46,494 nucleotides of DNA from positions 1-46,494 of the forward strand of contig JAQWHT010000131.1 in NCBI GenBank assembly GCA_029249225.1, read 5' to 3'. The translations under genes were made by a program, and so were the position numbers. This stretch comes from Flavobacteriaceae bacterium (GTDB taxonomy: Bacteria; Bacteroidota; Bacteroidia; Flavobacteriales; Flavobacteriaceae). The notes under the pieces are model-generated. The model made no database searches, was not told where the DNA came from, and was given only the letters and a program-made list of their open reading frames with translations. Shown one piece after another: positions 43,614-46,494 of the stretch (the stretch's first letter is position 1; each line of letters starts with the position of its first letter).

Positions 43614-43680
43614 ACCAACAAAACTAAACCATAGACCAATCACAATTAGTATTTAGAAAAAAAAACAAAAAGTCAATAGT

Positions 43681-46140
43681 ATGTTTGTAGTAAAAAGAGA
43701 TGGCCGAAAAGAGCCCATCATGTTCGATAAAATTACCGCTAGAATCCGTAAACTCAACTATGGATTGAATCCCTTGGTTGATCCTGTAAGAGTTGCCATG
43801 CGAGTAATTGAAGGGCTCTATGATGGAGTGACCACCTCAGAGCTGGATAATTTGGCAGCAGAAATTGCTGCGACGATGACCACTACTCATCCAGACTATG
43901 CCAAATTAGCAGCGAGAATTTCAGTCTCAAATTTGCATAAGAACACAAAAAAGTCGTTCTCAGAAACCATGACTGATCTTTATGAGTACGTCAATCCAAG
44001 GACTGGTAAAAAGGCACCCCTTCTCTCAGATGAGGTTTATAAAATCATACTAAAAAACGCAGACAAACTAGACTCTAGCATCATTTATAATCGTGATTTT
44101 GGCTATGACTTTTTTGGCTTCAAGACTCTAGAACGTTCTTATCTTCTAAAACTTAACGGAAATATAGTAGAGCGTCCTCAGCATATGCTAATGAGAGTTT
44201 CAATTGGAATTCATTTAGACGACATTGAAGCTGCACTAGAAACTTATGAATTGATGTCTAAAAGGTATTTTACCCATGCAACTCCTACCTTGTTCAATTC
44301 AGGGACTCCAAAACCTCAAATGTCTTCCTGCTTCCTGCTTACCATGAAAGACGACAGCATTGATGGGATTTACGATACTCTGAAACAAGCAGCTAAAATA
44401 TCGCAATCAGCTGGCGGCATTGGTTTATCTATTCACAATGTTCGTGCAACAGGTTCTTACATAGCAGGCACAAATGGAACTTCCAATGGGATCGTTCCCA
44501 TGCTCCGAGTGTTTAATGATACTGCTCGTTATGTAGATCAAGGGGGTGGAAAACGAAAAGGATCTTTTGCCATATATGTGGAACCATGGCATGCAGACAT
44601 CTTTGACTTTTTAGAATTAAAAAAGAATCATGGAAAAGAAGAGATGCGTGCACGTGATTTGTTTTATGCAATGTGGACTCCAGATCTCTTCATGAAACGT
44701 GTGGAAGAAAACGCCGAGTGGACACTCATGTGCCCCAATGAATGTCCAAACTTATTTAATGTACACGGGGACGAATTTGAAGTCCTTTATCTCCAATATG
44801 AAAAAGAAGGTAAGGGACGTAAAACAATTAAGGCTCGGGACCTTTGGGAGAAAATTCTAGAATCTCAGATAGAGACTGGAACGCCTTACATGCTCTACAA
44901 AGATTCAGCAAACAGAAAATCTAATCAGAAAAACTTAGGAACAATCCGTTCTTCAAATCTCTGTACAGAAATTTTAGAATATACATCACCCGATGAAGTT
45001 GCCGTTTGTAATCTCGCATCTATCGCATTACCAATGTTCATCAAGGATGGTGCGTTTGACCATCAAGCTTTATTTGATGTAACCGTTAGAGTCACTAAAA
45101 ACCTAAATAGAGTAATAGATCGCAATTATTATCCTGTAAAAGAAGCAGAAAATTCAAACTTCAGACACCGACCTGTCGGATTGGGAGTGCAAGGATTAGC
45201 GGATGCCTTTATAATGTTAAGGCTTCCTTTCACTTCTGACGAAGCCAAACAGTTGAATCAAGATATATTTGAAACTTTATATTTTGCTGCTGTTACTGCT
45301 TCAGCAGAAGAAGCAAAAAATGATGGACCCTATCAAACTTACAAAGGGTCACCTATTTCAAAAGGGGAATTCCAACACAACCTTTGGGGTATTAAAGATG
45401 AAGAACTCAGTGGACGTTGGGACTGGGGTAAATTGCGCAAAACGGTTAAGAAGCAAGGGGTTAGAAATTCATTACTTGTTGCCCCTATGCCTACAGCTAG
45501 TACCTCACAGATTTTAGGGAACAATGAGTGCTTTGAACCCTATACTTCAAATATCTATACTCGAAGAGTACTCTCAGGGGAGTTCATAGTTGTAAACAAA
45601 CACTTGCTCGAAGATCTTGTAGACCGCGGTTTATGGAATGAAGAGATGAAACAAGAGTTGATGCGAAATAATGGCTCGGTTCAGAACATAAATGGTGTTC
45701 CAGACGATTTAAAAGAGCTTTACCGTACTGTATGGGAGATGAGCATGAAAGACATTATCGACATGTCACGCCAACGTGGGTATTTCATTGATCAATCACA
45801 ATCATTAAATCTCTTTATGGAAGGAGCTACGATGGCAAAATTAACTTCCATGCATTTTTATGGCTGGAAGTCAGGTCTTAAAACTGGGATGTATTATCTC
45901 AGAACAAAATCTGCGGTTGATGCAATTAAATTTACTTTGGACACTAAAGCTAAGTCTGAAACCCCTAAGGTAAAGGAAACTACTGTGGCTCAAACCGCTT
46001 CACCTGATATTGCCCCAGTAGCTGCTGCACCACAACCAACGAGTGTCCCAGTTGAACCTTTGAGCCCTCAAGAACTCAAACAAATGCTAGCCCAAGCCAA
46101 AGAAGGTGAGGACGACGATTGTTTGATGTGCGGATCATAG
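43681..46140 (+). CDS. nrdA: Ribonucleoside-diphosphate reductase alpha subunit (class Ia)
   Basis: An 819-residue catalytic subunit that reduces ribonucleotides to deoxyribonucleotides. An N-terminal ATP cone ([25 protein letters not shown] and following, to ~residue 90) gives overall activity control by ATP/dATP. Catalytic cysteines are visible in MSSCFLL, in NLCTEI (with the Asn and Glu of the active site) and in AVCNLAS, and the C-terminal redox pair is CLMC. A Pro/Ala/Val-rich linker of ~45 residues precedes the tail, as a flexible arm. Immediately after the stop is a 10-base palindrome TAACTAGTTA (46146-46155), too weak to call a terminator. Confidence 0.97.
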   Translation: MFVVKRDGRKEPIMFDKITARIRKLNYGLNPLVDPVRVAMRVIEGLYDGVTTSELDNLAAEIAATMTTTHPDYAKLAARISVSNLHKNTKKSFSETMTDLYEYVNPRTGKKAPLLSDEVYKIILKNADKLDSSIIYNRDFGYDFFGFKTLERSYLLKLNGNIVERPQHMLMRVSIGIHLDDIEAALETYELMSKRYFTHATPTLFNSGTPKPQMSSCFLLTMKDDSIDGIYDTLKQAAKISQSAGGIGLSIHNVRATGSYIAGTNGTSNGIVPMLRVFNDTARYVDQGGGKRKGSFAIYVEPWHADIFDFLELKKNHGKEEMRARDLFYAMWTPDLFMKRVEENAEWTLMCPNECPNLFNVHGDEFEVLYLQYEKEGKGRKTIKARDLWEKILESQIETGTPYMLYKDSANRKSNQKNLGTIRSSNLCTEILEYTSPDEVAVCNLASIALPMFIKDGAFDHQALFDVTVRVTKNLNRVIDRNYYPVKEAENSNFRHRPVGLGVQGLADAFIMLRLPFTSDEAKQLNQDIFETLYFAAVTASAEEAKNDGPYQTYKGSPISKGEFQHNLWGIKDEELSGRWDWGKLRKTVKKQGVRNSLLVAPMPTASTSQILGNNECFEPYTSNIYTRRVLSGEFIVVNKHLLEDLVDRGLWNEEMKQELMRNNGSVQNINGVPDDLKELYRTVWEMSMKDIIDMSRQRGYFIDQSQSLNLFMEGATMAKLTSMHFYGWKSGLKTGMYYLRTKSAVDAIKFTLDTKAKSETPKVKETTVAQTASPDIAPVAAAPQPTSVPVEPLSPQELKQMLAQAKEGEDDDCLMCGS

Positions 46141-46185
46141 TCTGTTAACTAGTTAGAAGTATTTTGTTAATACATCACGTGTTTA

Positions 46186-46228
46186 GTAACATTAAGGTAA
46201 CATTTACATGATAATTTAACACAACATT
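46186..46228 (+). promoter_or_regulatory. PHO-box-like 11-bp-period repeat before the porin gene
   Basis: GTAACATT occurs at 46186 and again at 46197, exactly 11 bases apart, followed at 11-12-base steps by the weaker TGATAATT (46209) and ACAACATT (46221). The 11-bp period of short direct repeats is the hallmark of PhoB and other OmpR-type sites. It lies just upstream of a TAAGTTTA (46237-46244), one base from the -7 consensus. The downstream gene is a phosphate-selective-porin-like gene. Confidence 0.45.
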
Positions 46229-46282
46229 TGCAGTGTTAAGTTTATAATCTAAATACTATTTTAATAATTACTATTACCCATC

Positions 46283-46494
46283 ATGATTACAGCAAAGCAA
46301 TATTTTTTTTTATTGTGTGTCCTACTAACTTCACTTGTTCAAGCACAAGAAATAAGCGACACCAAATTTGGTAAAGGAATGATTAACTTCATCGCGAAGG
46401 ACAGTTCCTTTAGTGTGAAATTTGCACCAAGAATTCAATCACGTTATCAAAGTCAGTGGGATTTTGATGGAGAGGAATATGGTGATCCAGATTT
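46283..46494 (+). CDS. Phosphate-selective porin O/P-like protein (partial, N-terminal 70 residues)
   Basis: The gene runs off the right edge. The ATG at 46283 is followed by a signal peptide (QYFFLLCVLLTSLVQAQE, cleavage after QAQ). The mature start FGKGMINFIAKDSSFSVKFAPRIQSRYQSQWDF matches the beginning of OprO/OprP-type porins of Bacteroidota, an outer-membrane barrel for anions such as phosphate. Only the first strand is in the window. The upstream PHO-box-like repeat supports a phosphate-starvation link. Confidence 0.75.
   Translation, partial: MITAKQYFFLLCVLLTSLVQAQEISDTKFGKGMINFIAKDSSFSVKFAPRIQSRYQSQWDFDGEEYGDPD

Noticed and set aside
46146-46155. TAACTAGTTA palindrome after nrdA as a terminator
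   Set aside because: The stem is only 5 bp, AT-rich and not followed by a T-run.
1-46494. CRISPR array, tRNA, rRNA, insertion sequence or prophage
   Set aside because: No repeat-spacer pattern, tRNA-like cloverleaf, rRNA-like stretch, transposase or phage gene was seen by eye; a dedicated scan was not possible.

Overview
The window is about 46.5 kb of AT-rich, densely coding chromosome from a member of the Bacteroidota, most likely a marine-type flavobacterium. The evidence is the protein families themselves: a single-chain GlyS, HemJ in place of HemG/HemY, a flavobacterial PchR-like AraC regulator, DUF3109, a sortilin-type propeller and OprO/P-type porin. Promoter-like TAnnTTTG -7 boxes and weak Shine-Dalgarno signals fit as well. 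There are no rRNA or tRNA genes, CRISPR arrays, insertion sequences or phage genes that I can see. This is core metabolism, not a mobile island.

Layout. 1-7973: the end of a serine hydrolase gene, an omega-amidase, an Ig-like lipoprotein, comF, glyS, xth (exonuclease III), an OmpA-type lipoprotein and an aldo/keto reductase. 7976-13789, all minus strand: a dual-ATPase ABC protein without permeases, a GMC oxidoreductase, a PolB-like 3'-5' exonuclease gene interrupted by one in-frame TAA, a second serine hydrolase and an alkyl-DNA repair methyltransferase. 13880-18604, plus strand: a compact four-gene hydroxyproline catabolic operon (deaminase, alpha-ketoglutarate semialdehyde dehydrogenase, hydroxyproline 2-epimerase, FAD-dependent D-hydroxyproline dehydrogenase). 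18601-27572, minus strand: the main heme operon hemA-hemC-hemD-hemE-hemF-(CPA1 antiporter)-hemB, followed by a DM13/Ig lipoprotein and an outer-membrane barrel protein. 27755-31025, plus strand: a PchR-like AraC regulator, hemH and a MATE exporter. 31108-36255: a large secreted sortilin-like propeller protein, hemJ and a sensor kinase. 36224-37436, minus strand: plsC and a bacilliredoxin. 37536-42414: a TerB/DnaJ membrane protein, a HupE/UreJ-like membrane protein, dCMP deaminase, a CtpA-type protease, a previously easy-to-miss 55-residue membrane protein, MarC and DUF3109. 42636-46140: class Ia ribonucleotide reductase nrdB-nrdA. From 46283: the start of a phosphate-selective-porin-like gene.

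Together the heme genes give nearly the whole C5 route from glutamyl-tRNA to protoheme (HemA, B, C, D, E, F, J, H); only glutamate-1-semialdehyde aminotransferase (HemL) is not here. The hydroxyproline operon converts trans-4-hydroxy-L-proline to 2-oxoglutarate.

The points most worth a second look are: an apparent one-base deletion that splits hemA; the single nonsense codon in the PolB-like exonuclease; a long inverted repeat between hemA and the AraC regulator; the DM13 lipoprotein plus barrel pair at the end of the heme operon; an 11-bp-period PHO-box-like repeat before the porin; and three 19-20-bp-phased, DnaA-box-like repeats before nrdB. I did not find a clearly new defence or mobile system.
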